Notes: generated by a model not told the origin, from the sequence alone. DNA of 64,000 nucleotides from Terricaulis sp. (GCA_024707365.1 JANPZV010000005.1:496001-560000), one strand, 5' to 3'; shown: positions 53,295 through 62,920, counted from the first letter of the stretch. Numbers and translations: made by a program.

Positions 53295-55076
53295 TTGCGC
53301 CAACTCCCCCTATCGGGCGCGGCAACCACCACAGCACCGTTCGTGCTGCTCGAAGATGCTGCTCAGGGCGGGGCTCGGCTTTACGCCGCGCCGAGGCAAA
53401 TCATAGCGGCGCAGCAGATTTCTGAGGTGCGCCCGGCCTTGCAGGCATTGCGCGCCGCGCAAGCGAGGGGCCTGCATGCGGCGGGCTGGATGAGCTACGA
53501 AGCGGGCTTTGCGCTCGAACATCGATTTGATGGCATGGCGCAACCGGCCCAGAAGCCGTTGCTCTGGTTTGGCCTCTTTGACGAAGTTCAAATCCTGGAC
53601 CAGCGCGCGCTCGAGGCGGCCCTGCCCGACGGTGCGGGCGCGTGGATCACCGACCCTTCACCACGGCTCGCACAATCAGATTACGAGGCGCGCGTCGAAC
53701 GCATTCTTGAATACATTCGCAGCGGCGATATCTATCAAGTCAATTTCACGCTTCGCAATGACCTGCGCCTTCTCGGCCACCCGCTTGCGCTCTATGCGCA
53801 AATCCGCCGCAGCGGCGCGGGGCGCTGGAGCGGCGTTGCGTTCAATGGCGAAACCTGGCTGCTTTCAACCTCGCCTGAATTGTTCTTCTCCCTTGAAGCC
53901 GGGGTGATCAAAGCACGCCCCATGAAGGGCACGGCCCCGCGCGCCGCCGGCCCGGACGCTGATGCGGAGATGGCGCTGGCCATGCAGGCCGATCCGAAAC
54001 AGCGCGCTGAAAATCTGATGATCGTTGATCTGATGCGGAACGATATCTCCCGCATCGCCGCGCGCGGCAGCGTGACGACGCCCGCGCTGTTCACGATCGA
54101 AACCTATCCCACATTGCATACGCTAACCTCGACAATCGAGGCCGCGCTTGCATCGGGGCGCGACGCGATCGACGCGCTTGAAGCGCTTTTTCCCTGCGGC
54201 TCCATAACCGGTGCGCCAAAAATCCGCGCCATGGAAATCATCGACGATCTCGAGACTGACGCGCGCGGCGCCTATACCGGCTCACTCGGTTGGCTCGCGC
54301 CAAACGGAGACGCCGCTTTCAATGTCCTCATCCGAACGCTTGTCGTTCAGGATGGCCGCGAAGACGCGGCTTTTGGCGTCGGCTCCGGCATCGTGCATGA
54401 TTCCAACCCCACCGCCGAATGGGAAGAATGCCAGGTCAAATCGCTCTTTCTTACGCGGGCGCGCCCTTCGTTCGATCTCATCGAAACGATGCGCTATGAA
54501 CCCGAGCTCGGATTTCCTGATCTTGATCTGCACCTTGAGCGGCTCGCGCGCTCGGCTGAGACATTCGGCTTCAATCTCGACATCGCGGCAATCACGCAGG
54601 CTTTGCGCGTGGAGGCGCAAACGCATCGAGGCGCAAAACGCGTGCGGCTGGCGGTGACGCGCACAGGCGCCTTTTCGATCGAGAGCGGCGAGGCGCCCAC
54701 ACCACTGACGGCGCCAGCCAAAGTGGCGCTTTCGGCCCTTCCCGTGAGCGCGCGCGATTTTCGTCTCAGGCACAAAACCAGCGATCGCGGCTTTCGCGAT
54801 CAGGCTCTCGCCGCATCGGGCGCGTTTGAGGTGATCTTCTTCGATGCCGAAGGTTTTCTAACGGACGGCGCGTTCACGAACGTGTTCGCGCCGCGCGGCG
54901 GCCTGTTGCTCACCCCGCCGGCGTCGCGCGCGCTGCTGCCCGGCGTGCTGCGCCAGAAATTGCTCGCATCAGGCGCGGCCATCGAAGCAGAGCTTACGCC
55001 AGCAGAGCTCGGCGCAAATTTCTTCATCGGCAACGCCCTGCGCGGCCTGATCGCCGCACAAGCGGCTACTGAATAA
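53295..55076 (+). CDS. pabB: Aminodeoxychorismate synthase component I fused to aminodeoxychorismate lyase
   Basis: 593 residues. The N-terminal two thirds is PabB: DIYQVNFTLRNDLRLLGHPL, LSTSPELFFSLEAG, RPMKGTAPRAAG with the Lys of the PIKGT motif, NLMIVDLMRNDISRIAARGS and CGSITGAPKIRAMEIIDDLE. From about residue 385 a PabC-like type IV PLP enzyme follows (FDLIETMRYEPELGFPDLDL; RLRHKTSDRGFRDQALAASG with the PLP Lys; FFDAEGFLTDGAFTNVFAPR). Together they convert chorismate and ammonia to p-aminobenzoate for folate; the PabA glutaminase is not in the window. The start is taken as TTG 53295. Confidence 0.92.
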   Translation: MRQLPLSGAATTTAPFVLLEDAAQGGARLYAAPRQIIAAQQISEVRPALQALRAAQARGLHAAGWMSYEAGFALEHRFDGMAQPAQKPLLWFGLFDEVQILDQRALEAALPDGAGAWITDPSPRLAQSDYEARVERILEYIRSGDIYQVNFTLRNDLRLLGHPLALYAQIRRSGAGRWSGVAFNGETWLLSTSPELFFSLEAGVIKARPMKGTAPRAAGPDADAEMALAMQADPKQRAENLMIVDLMRNDISRIAARGSVTTPALFTIETYPTLHTLTSTIEAALASGRDAIDALEALFPCGSITGAPKIRAMEIIDDLETDARGAYTGSLGWLAPNGDAAFNVLIRTLVVQDGREDAAFGVGSGIVHDSNPTAEWEECQVKSLFLTRARPSFDLIETMRYEPELGFPDLDLHLERLARSAETFGFNLDIAAITQALRVEAQTHRGAKRVRLAVTRTGAFSIESGEAPTPLTAPAKVALSALPVSARDFRLRHKTSDRGFRDQALAASGAFEVIFFDAEGFLTDGAFTNVFAPRGGLLLTPPASRALLPGVLRQKLLASGAAIEAELTPAELGANFFIGNALRGLIAAQAATE

Positions 55077-55168
55077 CGAAGCGCGCCCTTGCCGCAGGCG
55101 CTTGGCATGCGCTGCGGCTCCGCTCTCCGTAAACGGGTAAAAGGTAATGTGAATCAATGCGTTCGAGA

Positions 55169-55204
55169 CGATTTCGACGTCGTGAGACGGTGTGCTCGAA
55201 ATCG
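55169..55204. repeat. Palindrome downstream of pabB
   Basis: CGATTTCGA (55169-55177) and TCGAAATCG (55196-55204) form a perfect 9-bp inverted repeat with an 18-nt loop that itself contains CGTC/GACG. It lies between the pabB stop and the tRNA-Thr gene on the other strand, so it may end both transcripts. Confidence 0.6.
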
Positions 55205-55218
55205 CCAAAACTGAGCGA

Positions 55219-55294
55219 TGGTGCCGCCTAGGTGACTCGAACACCTGACCTACGCATTACGAATGCGCCGCTCTACCGGCTGAGCTAAGGCGGC
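55219..55294 (-). tRNA. tRNA-Thr (anticodon CGT)
   Basis: A 76-nt cloverleaf on the minus strand. Acceptor GCCGCCT pairs with AGGCGGC, D arm GCTC/GAGC, anticodon loop TTCGTAA (anticodon CGT reading ACG), T loop GTTCGAGTC, and an encoded CCA end. Confidence 0.95.
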
Positions 55295-55374
55295 TCCTGG
55301 CTCGGGCTGGCGCCCAGGCGGAGGGCGGTTTCCTACGCGCCCTTGGGGCGGAGGGCAAGACCGCAGGGCGCCGC

Positions 55375-56517
55375 TTAGGCGGCGGCCCCGCTGGCCCGAT
55401 CCTGCTTGGTGAATTCCATGCCCGCGAGCGTGGTTTCAAAGTCGTGCAGCACCTCGATGGCCTCATCGGCGTCCATCATCGGGGTGGACGCCGCGGGGAA
55501 ACGGAAGCGCCAGAACGAATCGATGTGCTTGATCACGCCCACGGCCTCACCGATCGGAATGAAAAGCTGGGGCGCGCGCAGCAGGAAATCCCGGAACGCC
55601 GAGGGACGCCCTTCGGCGAGCGCGGCGAAGGCCGCGCCATATTCCAGCAGCAGCTCGTCCACGCGTGCGAGCGCGGCCATCATCTGGCGCAGGATGTCCT
55701 TGCGGGTGTCTGCAAGATCGCGCCGCTCATCGGCGCTGGCGCCGGAAACGCGCAGGCCGGCAAAGCGCGGGCGGAACAGCTCAAGCTCGGGTTTGAACTC
55801 GGCGATCAGCCATTTGTAATAGAGGAAGCCTTTCCAGGCGAACACGCCCTCGGTGTAGTCCTCGCCCGAGAGGCGCAATGTTTGGCGCAGCGGATCGAGC
55901 GATTTGGCGCTGGCGTCCGTCATCAGCTTTTCGGCCATGCGATGCGAAAGATCGCCCGCTTCACGCCCGCCGGACGCGAACGCGAGGCTGATCAGCTGCC
56001 GGATTTCGCGGCCCACGAATTGGCGCATGCGCGCCACATCGGCCTCAGCGAGATCAAAATAGCAGCGCCCCGGCTCAACCCCGATCGAACGCAGCCGCTC
56101 ACGCAGGAGGAACGGATCAAACGACGGCAGCGCGCCGAGCGCCTTCAGCAGCTCGATATCGGCCTGCAGATCGGTTTCGCTTTCATAGCCTTCAACCGTA
56201 TCGCGGACGATGCGCTCAAAGCGCCGCTCGCCGATCATGAAGCTGACGCCGCCCAGCTGCAATTCCTTCACCGAATAGGGTAAAATCACCTTGGTGGTTG
56301 AGGTGACGGGGCGGGTGAAGAATTCCTTCTCGTTCGGGCGCACCGCGTGCTTGAGGATCAAAGCGCGATTGAGCCGCTTATTGCGAAACATCGGCTTTTC
56401 GGAAAATTCTTCGGTATCGCCAAAGCGCTCATAGACCAGGGCGAGATTGAGCACGCGCGCCGTCGAGCCGCTTTCGCGGATCAAAGACAGGTCGCGGCGG
56501 CCGTCTGTGTTGCGCAA
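55375..56517 (-). CDS. Conserved hypothetical protein, about 380 residues
   Basis: I start at TTG 56517 (GAGG upstream), giving MRNTDGRRDLSLIRESGSTA. No signal peptide or membrane helix. Recognisable pieces: LVYERFGDTEEFSEKPMFRN, RPVTSTTKVILPYSVKELQL, FMIGERRFERIVRDTVEGYE, RMRQFVGREIRQLISLAFAS, and a C-terminal helical half (DERRDLADTRKDILRQMMAA). It looks like a soluble, largely helical cytoplasmic protein with no enzymatic signature that I recognise. Confidence 0.75.
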   Translation of the reverse strand: MRNTDGRRDLSLIRESGSTARVLNLALVYERFGDTEEFSEKPMFRNKRLNRALILKHAVRPNEKEFFTRPVTSTTKVILPYSVKELQLGGVSFMIGERRFERIVRDTVEGYESETDLQADIELLKALGALPSFDPFLLRERLRSIGVEPGRCYFDLAEADVARMRQFVGREIRQLISLAFASGGREAGDLSHRMAEKLMTDASAKSLDPLRQTLRLSGEDYTEGVFAWKGFLYYKWLIAEFKPELELFRPRFAGLRVSGASADERRDLADTRKDILRQMMAALARVDELLLEYGAAFAALAEGRPSAFRDFLLRAPQLFIPIGEAVGVIKHIDSFWRFRFPAASTPMMDADEAIEVLHDFETTLAGMEFTKQDRASGAAA

Positions 56518-56564
56518 GGGGAAACCTCCAGCCTGCGCTATACGCGGGCGAGGTGAAGGTTCCT

Positions 56565-57175
56565 TTAACTAGGCTTCAGATTATCTGCAGGCGCGTTTTC
56601 TGCGCGCGCGGGCAAGGCGTGATCTGGCACGGAATCAAGGCTCACCCCACGCGGCATCGCCCGCGCCACCAAGCCCCAAAACACCGGCACCATCGCCAGC
56701 ACGATCAACAATTTAGCGACGCCCGCAAAGCGCTGCGCATCAAAAAGGCGTCGGGATGGCGATCACCGCGAATGCGAACGCGCCAAGCCCGAGCAAAGCA
56801 AACAGCATGAGCGCGAAATAGCGCTTGGGCGTCTCCCCTGTCAGCGCGCGCAATTTGGGATTGGCGGCGTGCAGCTTGGCGAGGAGGCGCGCAAATGAAA
56901 GGAGTGTAGCTCTCGCTTCGCTCTTCAAAGCGCGCCGGCCCGACATAATGGCCATTGTCGATGACCACCTTTTGCCCGTTCTTGAACTGCGCCTCGAACA
57001 CATAGCGCCAGGGCTTCAGCCGCGTCGGCTCCCGGCAGAGCCGCACGCTGACGAAATCGTTCCACGCCCAGCGGCGCGCATGGCCCGAGACGCCAATCGA
57101 GGAGAGGGCCCCATCCTCGACCCGCCACTCACGTTCACCGCGCGAGAATGCGTTGTGCCGCCTGCGATAGATCAC
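56565..57175 (-). CDS. Hypothetical membrane protein, two frame breaks
   Basis: GTG 57175 starts MIYRRRHNAFSRGEREWRVE. The soluble N-terminal part (SGHARRWAWNDFVSVRLCRE, FEAQFKNGQKVVIDNGHYVG) leads to two membrane segments (FALMLFALLGLGAFAFAVIA and AKLLIVLAMVPVFWGLVARA). As read it is split: a shift lies near 56890-56908 before LLAKLHAANPKLRALTGETP, and one extra base of the run at 56742-56746 hides the continuation TPFDAQRFAGVAKLL. Corrected, it ends ...ADNLKPS at 56565, about 203 residues. Family unknown. Confidence 0.6.
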
Positions 57176-57243
57176 GCCTCGACAATTCCTATCTTCTTAC
57201 AGAGCCTTATTGGCCGGCCGCGCCTGAATATGCCCTGAAGCCC

Positions 57244-57278
57244 AAGCGTCGGGCTTTTAAATTCGCTCGCTGCTTTAG
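57244..57278. repeat. Degenerate copy of the AAGC/ACTTTAAAT palindrome family
   Basis: AAGCGTCGGGCTTTTAAATT followed by CGCTCGCTGCTTTAG combines the outer AAGCGTC / GCTTTAG words and the inner GGxCTTTAAATTCGC word of the two palindromes at 22996-23162, but without a full second inner arm. It lies in the 374-bp gap before leuA, which otherwise holds only a possible leader peptide. Confidence 0.5.
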
Positions 57279-57421
57279 CATCGCCCTATCCGCCCCAGCG
57301 CATGATTATCGTATCAGCCGAAAATTGCGCCATCCCGCGCAAACGGCCCAGGCGCCAAAAAGGGCAAATCTTGCCTTTCATGCCTAGCAAAGCCGTGCTC
57401 CGTGGGTTAGAACGCCCCGCC

Positions 57422-57484
57422 ATGAGCTTATTTCCAGCGCTCCTTTCCGCCCCTGGGCGACTTACCGGCGGCCGCCGGCACTAA
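57422..57484 (+). CDS. Possible leader peptide upstream of leuA
   Basis: A 20-codon frame reads [20 protein letters not shown] and ends 65 bp before leuA. Four Leu codons and a GC-rich hairpin region (CCGGCGGCCGCCGG, then GCCGGCGGC) around its stop recall ribosome-mediated attenuators, but the Leu codons are not consecutive. Speculative. Confidence 0.25.
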   Translation: MSLFPALLSAPGRLTGGRRH

Positions 57485-57549
57485 CGGCTGCGCCGGCGGC
57501 GACATCTGAGCCGCACCTTGTTCCCGCCTTATGCAGAAAGCCGCATCCG

Positions 57550-59229
57550 ATGTTGCGCGACCCTTCGGTCAAATACCGCCCATTTCCGCAAGTAGACCTG
57601 CCCAGCCGCCAATGGCCCGGCCGGACCATCACCAAGGCCCCCCGCTGGCTCTCCACCGACCTGCGCGACGGCAACCAATCGCTGATCGACCCGATGAACG
57701 CCGAGAAGAAGCAGCGCTTCTTCGACATGCTGGTGAAGATTGGGCTGAAAGAGATCGAGATCGGCTTCCCGAGCGCCGGGGCGACGGAGTTTGACTTTAT
57801 CCAGGGGCTCGTCCGCTCCGGGCGCATCCCCGAGGATGTCACTGTCCAGGCGCTCACCCAATCGCGCCGCGATTTGATCGAGCGCACATTCGAGAGCCTG
57901 GAAGGCGCGCGCACGGCCATCGTGCATCTTTACAACGCCGTCTCCCCCGCCTGGCGCGAGATCGTGTTCGGGCTCGACCGCGCCGGCGTGCGCGCGCTGG
58001 CGATCGAGGGCGTGAAGATCCTGCGCGAGCAGGCGGAGATGCGCCCCGAGACCGATTGGCGCTTTGAATACAGCCCCGAAACCTTCTCCACCGCCGAACT
58101 CGATTTCAGCCTCGAGGTTTGCGAGGCGGTGATGGAGGTGCTCCAGCCCACGCCGCAAAAGCCGCTGATCCTCAATCTGCCCGCCACGGTGGAAGCGGCC
58201 TCGCCCAACATCTACGCCGATCAGATCGAGTGGATGTGCACCAATATCTCCAAACGCGATTGCGTGATCATCAGCCTGCATCCGCACAATGATCGCGGCA
58301 CCGGCGTCGCCGCCGCCGAGCTTGGCCTGATGGCGGGCGCCGATCGCATCGAAGGGTGCCTGTTCGGCAATGGCGAGCGCACCGGCAATGTCGATCTCGT
58401 CACCCTGGCGCTCAATCTCTACACGCAGGGCGTATCGCCCCATCTCGATTTCTCCGATCTCGAAACCGTGGTGAAAACTGTCGAATATTGCAATCAGCTG
58501 CCGGTGCATCCGCGCCACCCTTATGCGGGCGAACTGGTGTTCACCGCCTTCTCCGGCAGCCATCAGGATGCGATCAAGAAAGGCTTTGAAGCGCAGCAGC
58601 AGCGCAACGATCAGCTCTGGCGCGTGCCTTATCTGCCGATCGACCCAACCGATGTGGGCGGCACGTACGAAGCGGTGATCCGCGTAAATTCGCAATCAGG
58701 CAAAGGCGGCGTCGCCTGGGTGCTGCAGCAAGATAAAGGCCTCAAACTGCCGAAACCGATGCAGGCCGATTTCAGCCGCGTGGTGCAAAAGCTCGCGGAC
58801 GAAACCAGCCGCGAACTCGCCACGGCTGACATCTGGGCCGCGTTTGAAACCGCTTATCGCCTCAATGGCGATCAGCATTTTGAACTGATCAGCTTTGATG
58901 AAGGCGGCGCCTCGCGCGTGGATCATCAGCGCGTGTTCACCGGCAATCTGCGCCTCGCCGGCAAACAAGTGACGATCAGCGGGCGCGGCAACGGCCTCAT
59001 CTCCGCGCTGCTCGCCGCGCTCAAGAACGATTGCGGGCTCGATCTTGAGGTGATCGATTATTCCGAGCACGCGCTTGGCGGGGGCGCAGACGCGCAAGCG
59101 GCCGCCTATGTGCAATGCCGCGCCGCCAATGGCCGCACCGTGTTCGGCGCAGGCCTCGATAGCGACGTGGCGACAGCCTCCGTCCGCGCCGTCCTCAGCG
59201 CCGCCAACGGAAGCATGACGCAAATCTAA
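57550..59229 (+). CDS. leuA: 2-isopropylmalate synthase (long LeuA type)
   Basis: 559 residues. TIM-barrel catalytic part: [20 protein letters not shown] (metal Asp), [34 protein letters not shown] (metal His) and [20 protein letters not shown]. The C-terminal regulatory domain ([40 protein letters not shown]) binds leucine for feedback inhibition. The enzyme condenses acetyl-CoA with 2-ketoisovalerate, the first leucine-specific step. This is the LeuA form starting [12 protein letters not shown], also seen in actinobacteria and many alphaproteobacteria. Confidence 0.95.
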   Translation: MLRDPSVKYRPFPQVDLPSRQWPGRTITKAPRWLSTDLRDGNQSLIDPMNAEKKQRFFDMLVKIGLKEIEIGFPSAGATEFDFIQGLVRSGRIPEDVTVQALTQSRRDLIERTFESLEGARTAIVHLYNAVSPAWREIVFGLDRAGVRALAIEGVKILREQAEMRPETDWRFEYSPETFSTAELDFSLEVCEAVMEVLQPTPQKPLILNLPATVEAASPNIYADQIEWMCTNISKRDCVIISLHPHNDRGTGVAAAELGLMAGADRIEGCLFGNGERTGNVDLVTLALNLYTQGVSPHLDFSDLETVVKTVEYCNQLPVHPRHPYAGELVFTAFSGSHQDAIKKGFEAQQQRNDQLWRVPYLPIDPTDVGGTYEAVIRVNSQSGKGGVAWVLQQDKGLKLPKPMQADFSRVVQKLADETSRELATADIWAAFETAYRLNGDQHFELISFDEGGASRVDHQRVFTGNLRLAGKQVTISGRGNGLISALLAALKNDCGLDLEVIDYSEHALGGGADAQAAAYVQCRAANGRTVFGAGLDSDVATASVRAVLSAANGSMTQI

Positions 59230-59237
59230 CTGAGAGC

Positions 59238-59314
59238 TGGCGCACCCAAAGGGATTCGAACCCCTGACCTTTGCCTTCGGAGGGCAACGCTCTATCCAGC
59301 TGAGCTATGGGTGC
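59238..59314 (-). tRNA. tRNA-Arg (anticodon CCG)
   Basis: A 77-nt cloverleaf on the minus strand. Acceptor GCACCCA pairs with TGGGTGC, anticodon loop CTCCGAA (anticodon CCG reading CGG), T loop GTTCGAATC, discriminator G, and encoded CCA. It starts only 9 bp after leuA on the opposite strand. Confidence 0.95.
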
Positions 59315-59400
59315 GTTCCCAACGGGTCGCCGTTGGGGGCGGAAGCTCTAGCCGAGCTTGGCCGCGTTGGCGAGCCTTGCGGCGCATTTTAAGGAAGCTC

Positions 59401-60288
59401 ATGCGCACGCTGATCGCCGCCCTGCTGCTCGCCCTCGCCCCGGCGCTCGCCGCCTGCGCGCCCGCCCCGGCCCAGCCTCAGGGTGAGCCCGCGCTTTGGC
59501 GCATCGCCGACGCGGACAGTGAAATCTGGCTGTTCGGCACCGCCCACATGCTACCGCCGGAGCTGAACTGGCGCGGGCCGCGCTTTGAGGCGGCGTTCGC
59601 CGCGGCCGATGAATTGGTGACCGAAACCGACGCCAGCCCCGAAGGCGGCGCCCAAGCTTATGCGCTCTCGGAAGCCCATGGCCGGCTTGAGCCGGGCCAG
59701 GCGCTCACGGCCCTGCTCAGCGCCGAGGACCAGGCGCAATTTGCGCGCGTGGCCAGCGCGCTGCGATTGGACCCCGCCACGCTGGAAACGATGCGCCCTT
59801 GGCTTGCGGCGCTGCGGCTCTCTTACGCCGATGCGATCACGCGCGGGCTGAGCCCGGCGGCTGGCGTGGAGAACGTGCTGGCGGCGGATGCGCGCGCGCG
59901 CGGCATGCGCATGAGCTTTCTGGAAACGCCGGAGCAGCAGGTGCGCTTCCTGGCCGATCTGCCCGAGGCCGCGCAAATCCGCTTTCTGCGCGACACGATG
60001 CAGGCCATCGAAGCGGGCGAAACCGGGATCGATCAGCTCGATGATCTTTGGGCGCGCGGCGATGTGGAGGCGCTGGCGGCGCTGTTTGACGCGCAATGGC
60101 AGGCGGGCTCACCGGCGCTGTATGAGACGATCATCCTGGCGCGCAACCGCGCTTGGGCCGATGCGATCCAGGCGCGGCTTGCGGGCGAAGGCCGCATCTT
60201 CATCGCCGTGGGCGCAGCGCACCTGATCGGCGAGGGCAATGTGATCGACTTGTTGCGCGAACGCGGGATCGAGGTCGAAGGGCCCTAG
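59401..60288 (+). CDS. TraB/GumN family lipoprotein
   Basis: 295 residues from ATG 59401 (AAGGAAG upstream). Lipoprotein signal MRTLIAALLLALAPALAACA. The two family motifs are IWLFGTAHMLPPE and IFIAVGAAHLIGEGNVIDLL (GxxH), with the conserved Glu residues EAGETGIDQLDDLWARGD between. TraB/GumN (TIKI-like) proteins are membrane-linked metalloproteases or proposed so. Stands alone; ends 4 bp inside the next, convergent gene. Confidence 0.9.
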   Translation: MRTLIAALLLALAPALAACAPAPAQPQGEPALWRIADADSEIWLFGTAHMLPPELNWRGPRFEAAFAAADELVTETDASPEGGAQAYALSEAHGRLEPGQALTALLSAEDQAQFARVASALRLDPATLETMRPWLAALRLSYADAITRGLSPAAGVENVLAADARARGMRMSFLETPEQQVRFLADLPEAAQIRFLRDTMQAIEAGETGIDQLDDLWARGDVEALAALFDAQWQAGSPALYETIILARNRAWADAIQARLAGEGRIFIAVGAAHLIGEGNVIDLLRERGIEVEGP

Positions 60289-60812
60289 TTCGCCGCCTCA
60301 GGCCGCACGATGCGGCCTTGCAGATTGGCCTGCACCTCGCGCGCGCTGAACGCGTTGGGATCGCCCGCGGGCTTTTCGCCATCGAACATCGCGATCTCGG
60401 CCACCGCCTCATAGCGGGTGACTTCGCGATAGCTCGTGGGCTCGCCCCAGAACGGGTCGTACCAGGGGCTCCAGCCGCGGCGCGGGGAGAAATACCAATA
60501 ATCGAAGGCAAAGCGCGGCCCGGTGGGGCCTGTGCTTTGCAGACGCGTGTTCCGCTCCGTCTCGCGGTTGGCGACGATGAAATAATCCTTGCCCGCAGCC
60601 AGCGTCACCTCGGCGGCGCGGTAGAGCAGGTAATTTTCCACCGTCTCGCGTTCCGTCAGCGTATTGCCGCGGAAGGTGATGCGAACGCGGTTTTGCTCGA
60701 TCACCTGTTCTTGAAAGCCATAACGGGCGCCGGCTTCGGCCGGCTGGTAGGGCGTCGCCGTTGCGCACGCGCTTAACAGCGCGGCCGCGGCGGCAAGCAT
60801 CAGGATGCGCAT
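60285..60812 (-). CDS. CC0125/CC1285-family lipoprotein
   Basis: 175 residues. Lipoprotein signal MRILMLAAAAALLSACATAT. YGFQEQVIEQNRVRITFRGN then LTERETVENYLLYRAAEVTL are diagnostic of the CC0125/CC1285 family, found in Caulobacter and relatives. A Trp/Tyr/Pro-rich segment (FDYWYFSPRRGWSPWYDPFW) follows. Function unknown; probably a periplasmic lipid-anchored protein. Confidence 0.9.
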   Translation of the reverse strand: MRILMLAAAAALLSACATATPYQPAEAGARYGFQEQVIEQNRVRITFRGNTLTERETVENYLLYRAAEVTLAAGKDYFIVANRETERNTRLQSTGPTGPRFAFDYWYFSPRRGWSPWYDPFWGEPTSYREVTRYEAVAEIAMFDGEKPAGDPNAFSAREVQANLQGRIVRPEAAN

Positions 60813-60882
60813 GGGCTGTCTCTCTCCGGCATTTCCTCGCGCTCATAATATGAGCGCGGAACCGGCGCTGGCCAATGCCAAT

Positions 60883-61149
60883 CTAGTGATGCAGCCAATG
60901 ATCGGCGCGGCCAACCCGCGCCGGCGCCAGCGTCTCCCCCGAAGCCAGGCGCACCGAATGGATCACCGCGTCGATCTCACGGCGCCAGAAATCCAGAAAT
61001 TGGTGAATGCGCGGATAGGCCGGCGCGAGATCCAACGTCTGCCAGACAAAGCTTTGGATCAGCTTGGGATGATCGGGGATGTAGTAAAGCACTTCGGCGG
61101 TGGCGAGCCGCCACCCTTTGAGTTGAAGGCTGAGTTCGCTTTCCTGCAT
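60883..61149 (-). CDS. usg: Usg family protein
   Basis: 88 residues: SELSLQLKGWRLATAEVLYY then IPDHPKLIQSFVWQTLDLAP and YPRIHQFLDFWRREIDAVIH. This is the small alphaproteobacterial Usg protein, originally noted near trp genes and often annotated by phosphoribosylanthranilate isomerase context, of unknown role. No trp gene is nearby here. Confidence 0.88.
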   Translation of the reverse strand: MQESELSLQLKGWRLATAEVLYYIPDHPKLIQSFVWQTLDLAPAYPRIHQFLDFWRREIDAVIHSVRLASGETLAPARVGRADHWLHH

Positions 61150-61205
61150 GCGGCCGATCTCCTGAGCGTATGCAACGCGCTGAGATCCAAAACGCTCCGC
61201 CGCTT

Positions 61206-61592
61206 CTATTGCCTTGTCAATATTGGCTTTTTGCTAGCACTTGCGGCGCGCGGCTGCCGCCGCTCCAGCGCCTTGGCTTTGAGCATGCGCTGCGAAGCAA
61301 AGTGGCAGGCAAGATAACCGAGCACGATCGGCGGCGCGCCAACCGCCACAGGCAGCAGCGCCCAAGCCGCGCCTGTCAGCGCCAACGCGACAAGATAAAG
61401 CGTCACCGGAAAGCCGATCACCAGCAGCATCAGCCCCGCTGTGGTTAACAGCCGCGCTTCGGCGCGCAGCGATTGCGCCTGCGCGCGTTTGGACGGCGGG
61501 CGCTTGGGTGCGGCTTTCGCAGGCGCGCGCTTGGCGCGTTTAGGCTTAACCGGCGAAGATGGTGAACACTCGGAGAGATCAAGCTGTGCCAT
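61206..61592 (-). CDS. Hypothetical membrane protein with Lys/Arg/Pro-rich N-terminus
   Basis: 128 residues. A basic, Ala/Pro-rich tail (KRAKRAPAKAAPKRPPSKRA) is followed by two membrane helices (LLTTAGLMLLVIGFPVTLYL and AWALLPVAVGAPPIVLGYLA) and a basic C-terminus. Resembles small conserved membrane proteins of Caulobacterales, but has no name that I recognise. The 200 bp from 61593 to 61791 hold no convincing gene. Confidence 0.7.
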   Translation of the reverse strand: MAQLDLSECSPSSPVKPKRAKRAPAKAAPKRPPSKRAQAQSLRAEARLLTTAGLMLLVIGFPVTLYLVALALTGAAWALLPVAVGAPPIVLGYLACHFASQRMLKAKALERRQPRAASASKKPILTRQ

Positions 61593-61791
61593 GGCGCACA
61601 GCGCTTGCGAAAATCGCGCCGCACATGAACGCGCGCCGCGTGTGGCCGAAACGTGGCGTTAGCGCCGCAGGCTCACGCGCTTGTGTTGCCGATACGCCTC
61701 GGTTTCCATCGCTGTGCCGCAAATGCGCGGAACAATGCTTGCTGATTGAGCGTCATTCACCACGTCGAGGAACAGCGCACGAAAGACAGAC

Positions 61792-62470
61792 ATGGCATTC
61801 TCCGATCTCCTGGCCGCCGACGAGGAAGAACTCGCCGAGCACTATCCGAACCGGGCCGAGCACGCGGCCGACGGCTTGGTGCATGCGGTAGGGATCGCGG
61901 CGGCCTTGATCGGCGGGGGCGCGCTCATCGCCATTGCGCTTTCCAATCGCGGCGTGCCGCTGGCCACCGCCAGCGCGATTTACGCCATGTGCCTGATGGC
62001 CATGCTGGCGGCCTCCGCGGTCTACAATCTCACCAAGCCGAACCCGCACCGCCGCATCCTGCGCCGCATCGATGAGGCCGGCATCTTCCTGATGATCGCG
62101 GGCTCTTACACCCCGTTCACCATCCAATTGCTGCCGCCGAGCTTTGCGCTTGGCGTCACCATCGCGATTTGGGCCCGCGGCGATCGCGGGCGCGGCCGGC
62201 AAGGTGCTGTGGACGCAGCTTTCCGATCGCGCCTGGAGCTTGATCTATCTGGCGTTCGGCTGGCTGGCGGTGCTGGTGCTTGGCCCGGTTGTGCCGACGC
62301 TGCCGCCGCTGGCGATCGCGCTCTTGTTCGTGGCGGGCGCGGTGTATTCGGGCGGGGTGCTGCTTTATCTCAATCACGCCATCCCGTTCCGCCGCGCGCT
62401 GTGGCACGCGTGCGTGATCATCGGCGCGGCCGGCCATTACGGCGCAGTGCTGATTGGGCTCGCGCTTTAG
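61792..62470 (+). CDS. trhA: Hemolysin III / TrhA family membrane protein, one-base frame break
   Basis: ATG 61792. Family motifs: NRAEHAADGLVHAVGIAAAL, SAVYNLTKPNPHRRILRRID (His-Arg), EAGIFLMIAGSYTPFTIQLL and, near the end, LNHAIPFRRALWHACVIIGA then AGHYGAV with the conserved His residues. Seven membrane helices are expected. As read it breaks in the C-run at 62174-62176 (one extra C); correcting gives AIWAAAIAGAAGKVLWTQLS and about 225 residues. Despite the name, members are PAQR-like membrane proteins linked to membrane lipid balance, not toxins. Confidence 0.9.
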
Positions 62471-62532
62471 GAACGATTGCGCGCGGTTGTGTGTTGTTCG
62501 GGCTCAACCCTTCAAAGAGGAGCGAGCCCCCG

Positions 62533-62898
62533 ATGCCTACCCCCACAGGTCACACCACCGCCATTCGCGCCAAGAAAGTGATTGGCACCACCGTCAAAGA
62601 CACGAGCGGCGATAAGATCGGCTCGGTTGAAGATCTCGTGCTCGATAAGCAGAGCAATTCCATTCTGTTCGCGGTTGTCGGCTTCGGCGGCGTGCTCGGC
62701 ATGGGCGAGAAATTTCATCCGCTGCCGTGGGCTGTGCTGAACTACGACGAAGATGAAGATGCGTACGTCGTGCCCTATTCCAAGGATGAGCTCAAAGCCG
62801 GCCCCGCCGATACGATCGACGAGCTCACGAAAAATGATGGCCTCGCCTATCGCGACCAGAGCTTTTCTTATTACAAGGTCGATCAATACTGGACCTAA
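62533..62898 (+). CDS. PRC-barrel domain protein
   Basis: 121 residues. AIRAKKVIGTTVKDTSGDKI then GSVEDLVLDKQSNSILFAVV and LGMGEKFHPLPWAVLNYDED form a PRC barrel as in photosynthetic reaction-centre H subunit and ribosome-maturation proteins; the C-terminus is acidic-aromatic (FSYYKVDQYWT). Such stand-alone PRC proteins are often stress-induced. AAAGAGGAGC precedes ATG 62533. A terminator follows. Confidence 0.9.
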   Translation: MPTPTGHTTAIRAKKVIGTTVKDTSGDKIGSVEDLVLDKQSNSILFAVVGFGGVLGMGEKFHPLPWAVLNYDEDEDAYVVPYSKDELKAGPADTIDELTKNDGLAYRDQSFSYYKVDQYWT

Positions 62899-62920
62899 GC
62901 CGCCTTTGGCCTAGGCTGAG

